Shown: one piece after another, positions 33,101-46,355 of the stretch
Layout of the letters: each line of letters starts with the position of its first letter
Numbering within the stretch: the stretch's first letter is position 1
DNA from: Trichoplax sp. H2
Lineage: Eukaryota > Placozoa > Uniplacotomia > Trichoplacea
Assembly (NCBI GenBank): GCA_003344405.1
Contig: NOWV01000145.1
Coordinates: 124,001 to 188,000 of the forward strand
Length of the DNA stretch: 64,000 nucleotides
Direction of reading: 5' to 3'
Position numbers and translations under genes: made by a program
Notes under the pieces: generated by a model
What the model was told of the DNA's origin: nothing
Seen by the model: the letters and a program-made list of their open reading frames with translations, nothing else
The model's database searches: none

Positions 33101-34375
33101 AGACCGAGCATATTCTTTTTTACTAAAGGCTAATGATTTTGATCTTCTATTACCATTGTCCACAGTATAATAGTTAAGGTCAATAAACGATGAACTATTA
33201 TTCTTAAATGCATATTCTTTCATGCCTGTACAGACACGAATGAACAATCTCACGATACGACATAGTTTGATAAATTTTACGCGTACCTAGACAGTAAGAA
33301 GCAAATGTGTGATTCAGTTAAATTTTAAATTACTAATCATAAATGTAGTTTTGTAAATATAATATTTACATCTTTTATAGCAAATCAGGCGGTAGTAAAA
33401 TGTTTTCAAATTTTTAATATTATAAAGGTATCAATGTTAAATTTTAGCGGTTGAAGGAAGTGGAAAGTGTTGAAATAGAATTACTCTAAGAATATTCGCG
33501 TAGCTATGCGATTTACGTTCTAGTTGTGCTATTTGTGAAAAGGATTGGCCTACAAAGAATATGCCTTTTGTCCTCTAAATAAGCCGTACCGGGTTTAAGC
33601 GTGTTTCAATTTCATCGGCATTTTTGCAACCGTTAGGATCCTCTTTCTTGTCTGCAGCTTCCACTTTATCAGCCCAAGTAGCTAAGCTACGTAAATACCT
33701 ATCACTAATATTCGTTCCATTTGTATAGGAAGAAATTTTTCTTCTCGAGGAATTCTTCTTGTCTTCTCCGGCTGTAGTGTGTGATATTCGTCTATTTGAT
33801 TTATTTTGATCCTTTCTAGATGATTCGGTCAATGATACTCTTCCACGTTTTGTCATAGATAGCGAATCGGTACTATTATTAGCACGATCTCCAAAATTAA
33901 AACGTTTCTGAGTTGTTTCATCAAATTTAGGCAATGGAGTCATTAATACTGCTGCAGGAGAAGGCCTTCGATCAATTGGTGTAGTGCTCGAGCTTGAACC
34001 AACGCTGGTTCTTTTATTGTGAAATGTGGATACAGGTAGACCAGCATCATTAACATCGATGGTCATAACACGTCTACCTCGTTTTCGATCGAAATGTAAT
34101 TGTAATTCTTTCTTTTGATCACCAAAGGATTGACTTTTTCTAAGTGGATGATTTCTATAGCCGGCATAACTTTCATCGACTTCTTGTAATTGTATTACTT
34201 GATCCTCTTCATCTTGATCATAATCTTGATCGACCGAGTAGATGCTGTTTTCAGAATTAAAATTTGTAAAAGTGGATTGAAAGCACGATCCTGCTGTTCT
34301 AGGCCGTTGTCTCGAAGTTTTAATATCTGTTAGTAGTTTTGACAATGTATTTTGAGAATTTTTTGTACTATTCAT
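30165..34375 (-). CDS. CNBD2: CNBD2-like cyclic nucleotide-binding domain protein, ten exons
   Basis: Exons 33590-34375, 33095-33286, 32814-32977, 32550-32709, 32294-32445, 32146-32218, 31904-31969, 31553-31738, 31149-31300 and 30165-30969 join in phase to 911 residues. An in-frame TAA lies 12 bases before the start. Residues 1-262 are disordered and basic/serine-rich. A basic hydrophobic segment follows (VRVKFIKLCRIVRLFIRV). The CNB fold runs from about 355 (LFRGLGCFDRFPNHVQ) through YEEGRVVLRQGHEGFCFYMI to the phosphate-binding cassette FGELALISKTKRRTATVKA at 433-451, with Glu and RRTAT intact. A second, degenerate CNB-like part covers about 500-640 and ends near SNEELCRRYTEFENWQGFK, as in CNBD2. 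A disordered tail of about 240 residues follows. Mouse CNBD2 (CRIS) binds cAMP and acts in sperm development. Human CNBD2 is about 576 residues, so both tails here are extensions. Confidence 0.85.
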
Positions 34376-36261
34376 ATTGTAGGATTAATCTTCTTGTCTA
34401 ATGAATAAAATTAGACCTTTCTTACGAAGGCCTAAGCGACATTGATACCCAATGAACTATCCAAATTATCTATCAATCTCCTTAGTTAGCAATAAAAAGT
34501 GCAAACCTCGTACAACACTTATGATAGCTTCGAAATGGATCATTCAATTGCAACATCCATCAAGAACCCTCATGTGTATATTCTTTCTCAAATTTGCCAG
34601 TATTAAAAGTTAAGATTCTTGAAAAGATACTTTATGATAATACCAATAAGTTTTCTGGTGGATACAGATGCTATTGATAATTGAATGGTTTTAAAATCAT
34701 TTTCCATGTAAGGTTTCCAACTGCGATGATATTTTTCATCTTGTTAATTAATTCTATTACATTCACAACGGTCCTTGGTGTCCACAATAACAACTCGAAA
34801 TCTGTGAGAGCAACAAGTTACTATATGAAATCATTATTCACCTATTGTACTTGGTTGCAATGGCAACGTTTTTTCTATTCTCATTTAAATTATATATTTA
34901 TATATGCGTTTTATTGGCTTAAGCTTAGCCTTATTCTAGAGCAATAAATTGTCTGTTCTTTAACCTTGCTCTAATATGTTAATTTCGATTCAATCTATCC
35001 ACTGAATATTAATAGTATCATTTTATGATAGAAAAGCATCCAATTGTTCATCTATTTCAACAGTTGACTGAATCAGAATGAATCTGATGATATTAATAGA
35101 TACTTTTAATAGCGTTGTATTGTATAATATAGGATGAGTACCATTATAACAAATTAGCTACTAGTTAAAACTGTTCTCGAATATGTTGGCAGCAGTTTAT
35201 TAATTTTAGGGTTGATGCTAATACTTATGTAACAATTTTTAGTAAATTTATTGTCCAGACACTATCAAGCGATCATGACAAGCAATCTTAATTACGTTTT
35301 GTTGCCTATAGAATGCAAAATCATCTATTTTCAGCGATAGAACGTTCTACACTTTGATTTTCTTATTATCATCTTATACTCAAATTAGTAGCTACCACAC
35401 TGTTCTCTATGTTCATTCGACTTCGGCAGCGTCGGAAAGGTAGATTATTCAATCAAGTAGTTATCAAAATAGCAGAACCTCGTTATTACTCAAGTACTGT
35501 ACGAGTATATACAGAGGATTGCAGGCAATAATTTATACCGGATAACGAGATTTTAATTTGCATGCTGTAAGCGTTTCATGCTGTTTACTTTAATTGCCCA
35601 ATTAGTCTGATCAGTAAACTAAAATATCAAATACGGCAGTTGTCAATTGCCCTATAATTAAAATGAATAACAGCGTGATATCATTTCATTGGTGTTTATT
35701 GCACGATAGAATGGGCTGAAATCGCCGTCATTCGTTGTTTACCATATCTAAGTTTTACGGGTAAAGATAAACCGCTGTGATCTTGCTAATCCATTTATTG
35801 CTGAAATGGGACAATGACTGTCTTAATTTAAAATTTATAAATAATCACCAGAATAGAAGACAAAAACGTTATTAGCTAATAATAATTTAATCTACCGCAA
35901 TACAATAGAAATAATAGACTGCTACTGATACAGGGCGTCGTGCATGATGGTTAACACCAGTAACAAAGAGCATTCCTTAATAAGTTGGATGATGACTGCG
36001 GATTGGACTTTGTAGTAGAAACAGTTGTCCATTGTAAAGAAATTATAGCGGCTAGAAGAGAAGTCTAGACGTTAATTTCATGGTTTCAAGATAGAAAAGA
36101 TACTGTTGGTAAATCATCATTACAATATTGTTAGGTCAGATCCTCGCATTGAAGACAGTTTAAAATCATTGAGAACAACTAATTTCATCAACCTCAAACA
36201 AAGAAATTCTTACCAAAAGAACATCTATTGCTAAAGTAACCTGATAATACACCTATAACAA

Positions 36262-37520
36262 TATACTGGTATAGCATAGAAAAGTATCGTAATCCTAAGT
36301 TAATACATAAAAACTATACAGAGATGGAATAAATTTTAGATGATTGCGTCTATTAGTTGAACATGCTAATAGTTCATTTATAATAATATTCGTAGTCTAC
36401 AAGCAAAGCATTTATACTAATAAGTTATTACAGATGCATTAGTCTGGCATCGATTGTTGAATTACTATCCATAAAGTATGCGAATGTATCGTAATCCGAA
36501 GTTAACAGATGAAAATTACGCAGAAATGGAATATATCTTTAGGTGATTACGTCTATTACTTAAGCACACTAATAATTCATTTATTATAATTTATTAGTCT
36601 GCATGCAAAGCTTCATACTACCGGTAATATATTATTAAAGATGTATTAGTCTGTGAATCGATTGTTGAATCACTATCCGTATAGCATACAAAAGTACCGT
36701 AATCCGAAGCTAACAGATGGAAGCTACGCAGACATGGAATACGTTTTTAGATGGTTACATCTATTGATACATTTAATAAAAATGTATTACGTCTGTTGCT
36801 TGAACAAGTTAATAATTCGTTTATAATAATTTACTAGTCTGCAGGCGAAGCTTTTATTCTATCGATAATATGTCATTACAGATGCATTAGTCTAGGTATC
36901 GATAATTGAATTACTATCTATAATTCCATGTAACATATAAATGTATCGTGATCTGGAGTTAACAGATGGAACTTCGCAGAGATGGAACCCATTATAGATG
37001 ATTATATCTATTGATACATTTAAAAATGTATTATATTTGTTGCTTGAACACGCTAACATGCTAATATTTCGTATATAATAATTTACTAGTCTGCAGACGA
37101 AGCTTTTACACTATATATTAATTATTTATTACAGATGCATTAATCTGGGTATGGATTGTTGAATTACTATCCATATACCGTACATTAATACATAAAAGCT
37201 ACGTAGAGATGCGGTATATTCTTAGATAATTAAATCGATAGTGCCAGTAAGCAAAAAATCTATCTATAATAATATGCTAGTATCCATGCAAAGCCTTGTA
37301 GTAATATGTCGTATTATTATAGATGCGTTAGTCTAGACATTGATAGTTGAATTACTATACATATAGCATATCAATGTACCAGTAATTCGAAATTAATAAG
37401 GGATATAAACTACGTAGAGATGACGGTACACTCTTAGATAATTACGTCTATCCAGGTATACGACAAAATTAGCAAATAGATTGATGGCAGACTCTCAAAG
37501 CCTGTGCAATAAGACTAATG
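36262..37520. repeat. Degenerate tandem array, about six copies of a 190-250 bp unit
   Basis: A recurring order of blocks is seen: a TATAGCATA-like start, GTATCGTAATCCGAAGTTAA, a weak CAGAGATGGAATA, TAGATGATT-CGTCTATT, TTTATAATAATTTA-TAGTCTGCA, AAGC-TTTATACTA and ACAGATGCATTAGTCTGG. Units begin near 36270, 36471, 36680, 36929, 37170 and 37359. Divergence and indels are considerable, so the array is old. No coding frame runs through it. Confidence 0.8.
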
Positions 37521-40500
37521 TTTTGTTTTTTTATCATAAATGATTTACAGAGAGCTGATCGTAATAACTGCAGTCTAGAAAATGGGAAGAACATTGACTA
37601 AATGGGGGCAGGTACAAATGAGGGAAACGTGAACTTATTCATACGACACGCGTGTTCAATTCGCATTAGTAAGTATAATTAAAGATTAAAATAATTATTT
37701 AAATTATTAGGGTTAATAAGCAGCTACAGTAATTCTTTTCTATTATGATTTCACATTCAAGTAGAAATTAGTTATTAACAATATATCGACTATTTTATAT
37801 TCATTCTTAATCATCCAGGTTCCAATGATCGTGATATACCTCTATAGATTAATTTTTCATATGACTCAAGAGATCACCAAATGACTTTTAATCACGTTCA
37901 AAAAGTAGACATCGTTTTAATTGAGGTATTATCTACCTAATTTATCTCATAGATATCGCTTCAATTTAGCCATTACTCACCTAATACGTACTATGAATAA
38001 TATTTAATCAAACCTAAATTACACCATACAATAGACGACGAGTTACTGTAGCATGATAGTACGAAATACTACTGCAGATCGATTTTTTTCTTCGAGAACT
38101 GCAAGAGAGGTAATCGATGTTTCTTTGCACAGCTTTACATATGTACAAATGAATATCAGGTCAATTATAATTGTCTAGATTTCATCTAGTTCGTTATTAT
38201 GTGCATTATGGGGGTGAGACAATTATGCTCGTAGAATTTTATAGTAAATGATTTGAAAGGATTCCACTTTAGTCCAGCTGTTTTTTATCCTGTATAGTAT
38301 ACTTAAATTTTACTGTGTTGAAATATGGAGTTTTTCGACAAGTAAATTCAATTCTTATGATCATATACATTGTAGATACCAGGTACATATATTACAGCGA
38401 TCACGGCATTTTCTTAATTCTGCATGACGCGTAATGACATGCTGCTGTTTGCTAGTACGGAATGCTACAATTAATAAAGAGATTTCATACTTTACTATTT
38501 GGGGATTAACATCTTAATCAAGCCTACGGACCAAAATTGACTATAAGACTTCTAATTCTACTACTACATTTTCCAAATAATTTATAATGACATGCTACTG
38601 GAATAATAATGGAATACTGAAGCAAATAAAATCAATAGTTGTATCTTATAATCATGCTTTAATAAATGAACAATATTTCAATCAAAGCATAATACTTTTA
38701 CTGATATGTAACAAGATGCTGCCATACGCCTCTCATCAAGTCAGTGCTCTTTGTATAGTGTCGTGAGACACTGCTTCTCAGACATATTGAATGCAGCAGG
38801 AAGTAAATGCACTTCTTGTAATTTTTATGATAATTAGCTAAACAATATTTGAAAATTCTGACTTAACTCAAGAACTTTTTTAGGCCACTTTGGCTGCTGA
38901 GAATTGATTACATGGTTTAAAAAGCAGACAAGGCACCAAGTAAGGTATGATTTTGTATAACGTAAAATGAAGCGTACGATCAATGGAATACAGCGCTAAC
39001 TAGTTGAACTTTTGTCTTTTTAATATCTCGACTAATTTTATTTGATATCAATAAGGATTCAATATATCTAAACAAGAAGGTCATGAATTAGAATATACCT
39101 TTTATTTAACAATGGATGGGTAAATTCCGTAGTAACTGTTATCATAAAGGAACTATACTACAATTATACTAGGTTACAGTCTTATTTTTAGTAACAAAAA
39201 TGCAATTAAAGATTAATTATAGACACTAATTTAATCCTTATTTAAACCTTTATTTAGTTTAAACACAATATAAATTAGCTTTAGTTAATTTCAGACATAA
39301 ATTCAAGATTCATGAGCATTACTCATTCATTCCGTGTAATAAAGAAATATGATCTTAGAACTTCAGAGAACTATACCTCGCATTGCAAACTAATTGCAAG
39401 GATAATAAGACATAAAGTAATACATGTCATTTATACAATACTACAAATTGACGAATTAAAATCACAGCAGAAGGTTACTTTTCTGTGAGAAGGATATCGA
39501 TTTCTAAAATATACGGAAATATAAGCCAACTTTATTTAATCTTTGTTTAGACATATGTGCTGAGTGATTAAATATTTCCTAGCAATTTAGTTTGTACATC
39601 TTTTGATCTAAATCTGAGCACTTTTATTTTACACAACTTTTCTTCCAGGAAGACTGGAGTAGAAGATTTTATCGATTTATTTCCTGCAGTATTGTTATTA
39701 AATATTTTATTTTACATAAGTTACTAGCTTTTGCGCTTCTATTAGATACCGTAGTTGTGAATTAATTAATCTAAAACAACGGTAATTAGAAGATGATTTT
39801 ATATGCTATGGATAATGGCGTAGAATAGGAAATTTAAAACCCTTTTACATTGCGTTTATTCTTTCCTACAGGCGTAAAATATTCATGAAAAGTGGGTCTA
39901 ACATGCAGACATTCTTATTCTAATATCAAATAATATGACTTCCTGACCATGAAAAGAAATTTAGCTATCCAAGTATTATATAACTACTTATTATAATAAG
40001 TTTTGTCTACATAGCTGGTAAATTGGAATAGTTTATAAGATTTCAAATTATTCTGTTATTAATTTGACGCTAATTAAAACCTTAACTTTATCATTATTAA
40101 ATTGATAGAGATTTACGGTTACTGAAAACGGAAATTCGTGAATTGCAATTTCTACTATAAAGCAATTTATATTAATAAGGTCATATCAAACTTACAAAGA
40201 GTGATAGTAGTTGCAGAATCGAAACTAGCTGTATTGATAATATATATAATTGATATCAGAAATCGAATTACATTTACCAAATATTGTCGCTTTAAATATG
40301 CTATTATCGATTAATACTTTATTCAATAACTGGATACATTCCTTCCCTTTACTGAAACATATGAGAAATTGTAACAAAGTAAATCAATTTTCATGTTGAA
40401 TTCATAACTTTGATCTAAAGTAGGCAACAAAAATACTATTTAGCTTACGTCCGCAAAAGCTCGCTTGGGTGATTTGCAAGACTAATTACCGAACTGTAAT

Positions 40501-40859
40501 AATAAAAGCATTCTTGATGTAGTTATCATAATTCGACTGTAAAAGAAAAGCTGTCGGCCAATTATTCATCCTTGATTTTATGGACGATAATGTTGTAGAT
40601 TATCATGCAATTAGGATTAAGTATCACAAAGATAGGCTAGCACGCAGTCTGTCGATTTTAGATGCCCTGTATTATAATAAAAATTTACATTCCAAGAATT
40701 ATTTTAATTTCTTAACTTAACCTTATTGCATTATCAGTTGATTAATAACGAAACAAAAAAGTGAACAAACAGATGCTAACTTTTATATTAAGTACGGTCT
40801 TGAAGATATACCGTACATATTATACGCAATTTTGAAATTAAAAATGTGAAACTGACTCA

Positions 40860-41560
40860 ATTATAATTACCAGTTTTTCAACGATTGAAAATTAGGCGAA
40901 AGTCTCATCTAATTTGAATAACTAGAATTACTATAGGTATTACTCTAAAATGTCCAACGCTAATCTAGATCATATATCACAGTATAGCACTACGTTAGAA
41001 TTACGAATGAAAATCCCATTTCGCGACACCAGCTTTTAAAGCAGTGTATTCTATTTGCGTCTTTTCGATTGATAATTGAAAACTTAGATCTCATCGAATC
41101 TGATTAATCAGAATTAGTGTAGATGTCTATTTTAAAGTATTGATGCCTAATCTATGCTTGACATTAAATAGCTAAATTCGTTTTTCTATGTTTTTCAATG
41201 ATGATTGAAACCGAAGCTAAAATCTTATCGAGCCAGCTTTATCAGAATTAGTAAAGATGTCTACTTTAAATGTCCAAGTGAAATTAATTAATTATTTAAA
41301 GTGAGGAACTAATCTATTTACGACCTGGTGAATGATAGATAATTGCAACATTGGGCTAAAATCTCATCTAATACGATTTGTTAGAATTAGTGCAGATGTC
41401 TAGTTTAAAAATTGCAAGACTAATTCATTATTGAAAGGATAAAACTAGTGATTTAAAATTACGCTAAAACTACATCAAAATCCGATTAATTAAAAGCAGT
41501 ATAGTGTCTACTTTAAAATTGATCATCCTAATGAATTTTTACTCACCCTAATTGCTTGTC
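40860..41560. repeat. Degenerate tandem array, about five copies of a 110-180 bp unit
   Basis: Each copy carries a version of ATCTCATCTAAT, then CAGAATTAGTGTAGATGTCT, then TTTAAA and CTAAT. The AGATGTCT-like markers fall near 40930, 41117, 41248, 41390 and 41500. The sequence differs from the 36-kb array. Confidence 0.65.
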
Positions 41561-43827
41561 AAAATATTGATCAAAACATCAAGTACCATATGCGCGATAA
41601 CTGAGTTTCGTAAACGGTCATTACTGTATGTTTATTAAAAGCATTATCTAGGCTACCGATTTTTTAAGTTTAGGTTTATTAACGATTTTATAATAGTATA
41701 TCACGATATAATCTCTAGCAAGAATAACCTAATAATTAATTCTGAAAACTTAAATTGCCACTATTGAGTTAATCTATAATAAGCAAAGACGATGGCATAG
41801 CACATAATACTCTTGATAATTTGCAACTAGGCATTATTTCTGCTAGGTTGGACAATTTTTGTCCGTTATTTATTGCATTACTATTTGAGCTACGAATAAA
41901 ACGTGAGAAGAAAGTTGCTCCTTTTTTCTTACTAGACTATTAATGCAGGAAAAAATCCGCTATACAATGGAACACTAAGCTAAATGAACAATGTTTTAGC
42001 ATTCTTTACAACATGAATATCGCAATTGCACAAATACGCTCGAATTCGTAAGCATTTTAGAGGGAATACATCGTAGTAATAGCCATTTGATGCTATGAAT
42101 AACCGATATACAGGGTGCGATAGTTGAGCACAATCATATGTGGTACGATTGCTTTATACCTACACACAAGACAGGTTTGCTTAGCTATTACCAAAACCGC
42201 AACTAATAATTTGCAGAGAAAATACTTAAGGTAACGGCATTTCTCTTACGAAATACTACCATAAGGCATAACAATCAGATCGTAATCCTCTACTATAGGA
42301 AATAAAATCATTGATAATTCGTATTACTTGGTAGAATTTCAGGTGTAAAGAATGAATCTATCTTTAGCATACCGCTGTTACTAATATCCGTGTATGCAGT
42401 TGGACAATCACAATACACATTACAACTATTTATGGATCAACAGTTTAGTTCATTCTTGAATATTTGTCTTCTTTTAGGAATGACCCCTTAATATCGAATT
42501 TACTTTAAATGGTAACTGACTAATAACAAAACTATTAAGGTAATAATGCGTGGTGATCACCTTTGCACATGGTGACAACTATTAGCAAGGTAAAATAAAG
42601 GCTATAACAACATATTAAGGAGGCCTGCAGCTATTTCTAAGTGGTCGTGTATCTTAGTGATACTAGAATAGCTACATAAATGTTAAGCAATGGAATGCAT
42701 TATCAGACATTTAATACTGGGTAGATTGTGCTTGAAGCTTAGAAAATCAAATAAATTGACTGCCATGGTTATTAATAGCTTTATTTGTCATCATTGAATA
42801 TAGCAGCCAATTTGAAGCAATTTACTCAACATTTGTTTAATTCCAGCTGTTTTATACGGGATGCTATTAAGGGAATAGATTCGTCGCTTTGCTTTTATTC
42901 TTAAACATGATCGTCTACTTGATGAAATAAGCAGATGACAACAACAGTCTGTTCTAAAATAAGTACCGGAACTCTTCAGATGTGTAGCTATTTGAGTTGA
43001 TTAGTAATTCTGAATTTGAATCTAGACTGGATTAACAATGATACCTCATCCCTAATCATTTACAAATTAGCACCAATCAATAAGATTATATATTTCATTT
43101 CAATCTTAATTAGAGCCAGCAATGATAGTAATTAGAAACCGGACGTGATAAATCGCTTAATTAGATGATTCAGTCTTGAGTATTAACTACAAACATTTCG
43201 CATCCTTTAAGCTGAACTTAACAAATATAATTCAAAATGTAATCATAATATACAGTAGCAACTACTAAAAGTCAATCCTAAAATTCAACCTCTTACTTGA
43301 TATATTTTGGATTACTTTGCCAGAACTGCTTGACTTTTAATTCGTACTGTACGCATATTCATGTTTATGCTATCGTTACAATTTATGTTGTTGTTTTATA
43401 TGCAAGTACTCGAATAATTCTATTTGCTATTAGTATGATTCTCTTTGTCTAATTCTATCTATCATTTCGTAACTAGAGTAAATAAATTAAATCAATTTAA
43501 TTTAAGTATGCAAGAAAAATTAATTATTGTTCTAGACATAAGAGGGTTCTTTTAAAAGGTCGAAGCTGACTCATACCTTATAATTCTAATTTAATCAACA
43601 ATAAACTACTTGCTATTTGTAAATTATCAAAAGATTGACTGTTGTATAATTAAAATACATTGAATTTGCATTCACCTCATAAACTACGTAAAATATCTCA
43701 ATGACGTGTAAAAAATTTTTAAAAATTATCAGTCAATCTATATTGACAGTTATTGTTTCTAAGACTTGCCTTAGTTAATACGTGAGGTTATGTTGATTCT
43801 AACAGACAACATCATTCATCTATCAAG

Positions 43828-43835
43828 TATAAATA
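43828..43835 (+). promoter_or_regulatory. Candidate TATA box of the ependymin-related gene
   Basis: TATAAATA lies 120 bases before the start codon at 43948, leaving room for a 5' UTR of about 90 bases. It is the only strong TATA-like motif close upstream of any gene here. Confidence 0.5.
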
Positions 43836-43947
43836 CCTGACCTTTCTAAATTAACGTTCATTTCGTAAATACCTTACGGTGAAATCACTTCAACAGTATA
43901 TCTATAAAAGGAGCCTAAAAATAAATCGTTACCTTTTTAGAATAAGC

Positions 43948-45329
43948 ATGAAGCCCGTCTTATGCTACGTAGTCGTTGCCATTTTCTGTTTGACTTTTAT
44001 AGCTCAAAATGTTTCAGCTTGTTGTCCACCGGATAAATTTGAAGGTTTTCGTTATCAAAAAATGGTTGATATCTCAAATAACGATCCTTACCCACAAGTA
44101 GGAATTGATGCATTACGATTTCATTACGATTTTGAAAATGAAAAGACATTGGAACAATTCTATTTCAACGGAAGATTAGTGACTCAAATAACCTTATACC
44201 AAAAAGTAAAGCTTATGTTATATTTACTTAATTTTAATGCTTTAAAATGAGATGTTTATGTAATCATTCATTGCCCTAACATTTGTATACTTATTTTTGT
44301 CCTAAAAATATTAGGGATTAAGGTATAATATCCTCAAAGGAAAATGTACATTTTTTGAAATTAGTTGGCCCCTTCGTCGACGTTGTCTACCAAGTAAGGC
44401 AAAGTTATTTTGTGTATCTATACGTATATATATTGTAACGTTTTTTTATGACACAGTTATTAATTGTTATACGGCTTGGTAAAGTGAAAATTGTGATAAT
44501 TTTAAGCAAATATAAAGCTAGACTGTTATTTAATTCTATTTAAATTGTGTATCAATAGCCAAAAAAATTGTGTAAAAAAAATTCAGCTAAGTTTTAAAAA
44601 AATCAGGATTATCCTAAACCTTTTAATGCAGAGAAATTTTTAATAAATTAATTTAAGTAATCTATAGGTGTGCTTGCTAGAAATATCTGTATGTCATAAA
44701 TAAGATGTTCTAATACTATACTGTAATGTGATCCATTAATTGCTAATAAATATCAACTTTAAAAATTGAAGTTGCATAGTAAAATGAGATATATAAAAGG
44801 AATACAAAATTTAAAATTGAAATAGTTCAAATAATAAGGGAAGAGACAACTCAAATCCATTTCTTTAAAATTTTTTTCATTTTATTACAAAATTTGTACT
44901 CATTATAGTTGCTTTCTTTTAATTACTTATCCAAATTTTAACAATTTTTTTGGTATAAAAGTTACTATATTGCGTAAGATTGTATTTTAAAGTAAGCTAA
45001 TAAAAATATTCTTATTGTAAAAAATAGAAAATGCCCGATTTATTGGATCGATGTCGATCGGTGATCAGCTTATGGACTACTATGAATCTGTTTATGACAA
45101 AAATTATGCTGTTATTGAAGAAATCGTTACACATAAGGATTGCATACCTATAACTAATATCACTGTGATGAAAAGTTTCGTTGACAGCATGGCAGCAGTT
45201 ACTCAACCAGGAGCATTCGATATTCGAATTTTCGCAAATGTTACCGTTGGCATCAAAGATCCAACCATATTTGACCCACCTACTGAATGTCAACGCGTAG
45301 TATATCCGGTCATAACTTCACAGCAGTAA
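43948..45329 (+). CDS. EPDR1: Ependymin-related secreted protein, three exons
   Basis: Exons 43948-44205, 44315-44393 and 45028-45329 join in phase to 212 residues, like human EPDR1 (224). The start MKPVLCYVVV opens a signal peptide ending about residue 24 (NVSA|CC). The family pattern follows in order: CCPPDKFEGF, RFHYDFENE, LVTQITLYQK, the middle exon with GKCTFF and RRRCLP, NARFIGSMSIG, HKDCIPI, and GIKDPTIFDPPTEC. Cysteines at about 97, 110, 151 and 200 match family positions. Two possible N-glycosylation sites are NIT and NVT. Members are secreted or lysosomal and bind calcium or hydrophobic ligands; the function here is unknown. Without splicing, the first exon reads through into a false 3' extension to 44250. 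The 79-base middle exon is easily missed. It converges on FANCE. Confidence 0.88.
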
Positions 45330-45505
45330 GATGGATCAGGGTCAAATTAGAAAAATAACAGCATATTATGCGATAAATTCTGACTAGTTAATCCGATGAA
45401 TAGAATATAGCAATACGTTTTACAAATAATTATTTCATGATTATTATCTATTCCTGAACCTTAAACAATTTGGAAGTAGTAATGATGTCAGTATGCTGGA
45501 ATATC

Positions 45506-45511
45506 AATAAA
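45506..45511 (+). promoter_or_regulatory. Candidate polyadenylation signal of the ependymin-related gene
   Basis: AATAAA lies 177 bases after the stop codon, before the convergent FANCE gene begins its 3' side at 46356. Confidence 0.45.
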
Positions 45512-46355
45512 ACTTCCTATCAATTATAACTAATGAATTTACGACTAGTAATTTTAAGTTTAAGGGTAATTATAGGTAATCACTAAAAAGTCTTTAATAC
45601 GCTTAAGCGCTACCACAACTGAGTATGAGTCGTACTAGAAACATTCTTGAGGATTTATTGCTCTCAATAAAATGAGCCTTTAAACTGCGATCCAATTTTC
45701 TTAATTTATTGAAAAGCCTGATTGACCATGTACAGTAAATCGAAATCGATATCAAATAGCTTAACTATCCAATTTTGTAGTATTTAATCTAAGTAATACA
45801 CGTCATATTCATTAAAATTGATCAATTTATTTATAAATTGAATGTGGTTGAATGACGTATTATACCTACCATTACAAGAATGGATAAAAAGAGTTAATGA
45901 GTTATATACAATAAGTTACAGTATAATTAGTATCAAATAGCGCTAGGATAACGTACAGTCGTACGAATAGCAACGAATTTACTGATATTATATACTGTTT
46001 ACTTGTGAGAAAGAAGAAAAATGAGAATGGCTGGAAAAGCCCAATAGATGATTAATAATTAAATAATAATTAACATGGAATTGCAGTACATCTATCTACA
46101 GAAGTAAACAAATAGATTATAACAGCAATCAATCAGTCAGCCTGAATACGTGATACAGCATACTGTACTCTTTTATTTACAAGAATCTTCCGGATGTACG
46201 CGTATCAGACGTTAAGTCAATCATCACTGTGGTTCTAATAGTCTGTACTATACACAGTACATTTACTACAGGATGCAGCGAAGGAGAAAATCGCTAATGT
46301 GACAACTAATGCACAATTTACAAAAATTAATTGATATTTTAATCTAGTAACAATC

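Larger units (their letters stand above)
34376..43827. other. Gene-poor 9.4-kb region
   Basis: It lies between two divergent genes (CNBD2-like on minus, ependymin-related on plus). It holds two degenerate tandem arrays (36262-37520, 40860-41560) and otherwise AT-rich unique sequence. A short hydrophobic plus-strand frame near 34726 looks like a signal peptide followed by VLGVHNNNSKS, but no further exon could be joined to it. No RNA gene is recognised. Confidence 0.45.

Noticed and set aside
34681-34947. Hydrophobic plus-strand frame, possible signal peptide (MIFFILLINSITFTTVLGVH)
   Set aside because: AT-rich DNA often encodes hydrophobic runs; no downstream exon could be joined after a possible GTGAGA donor.
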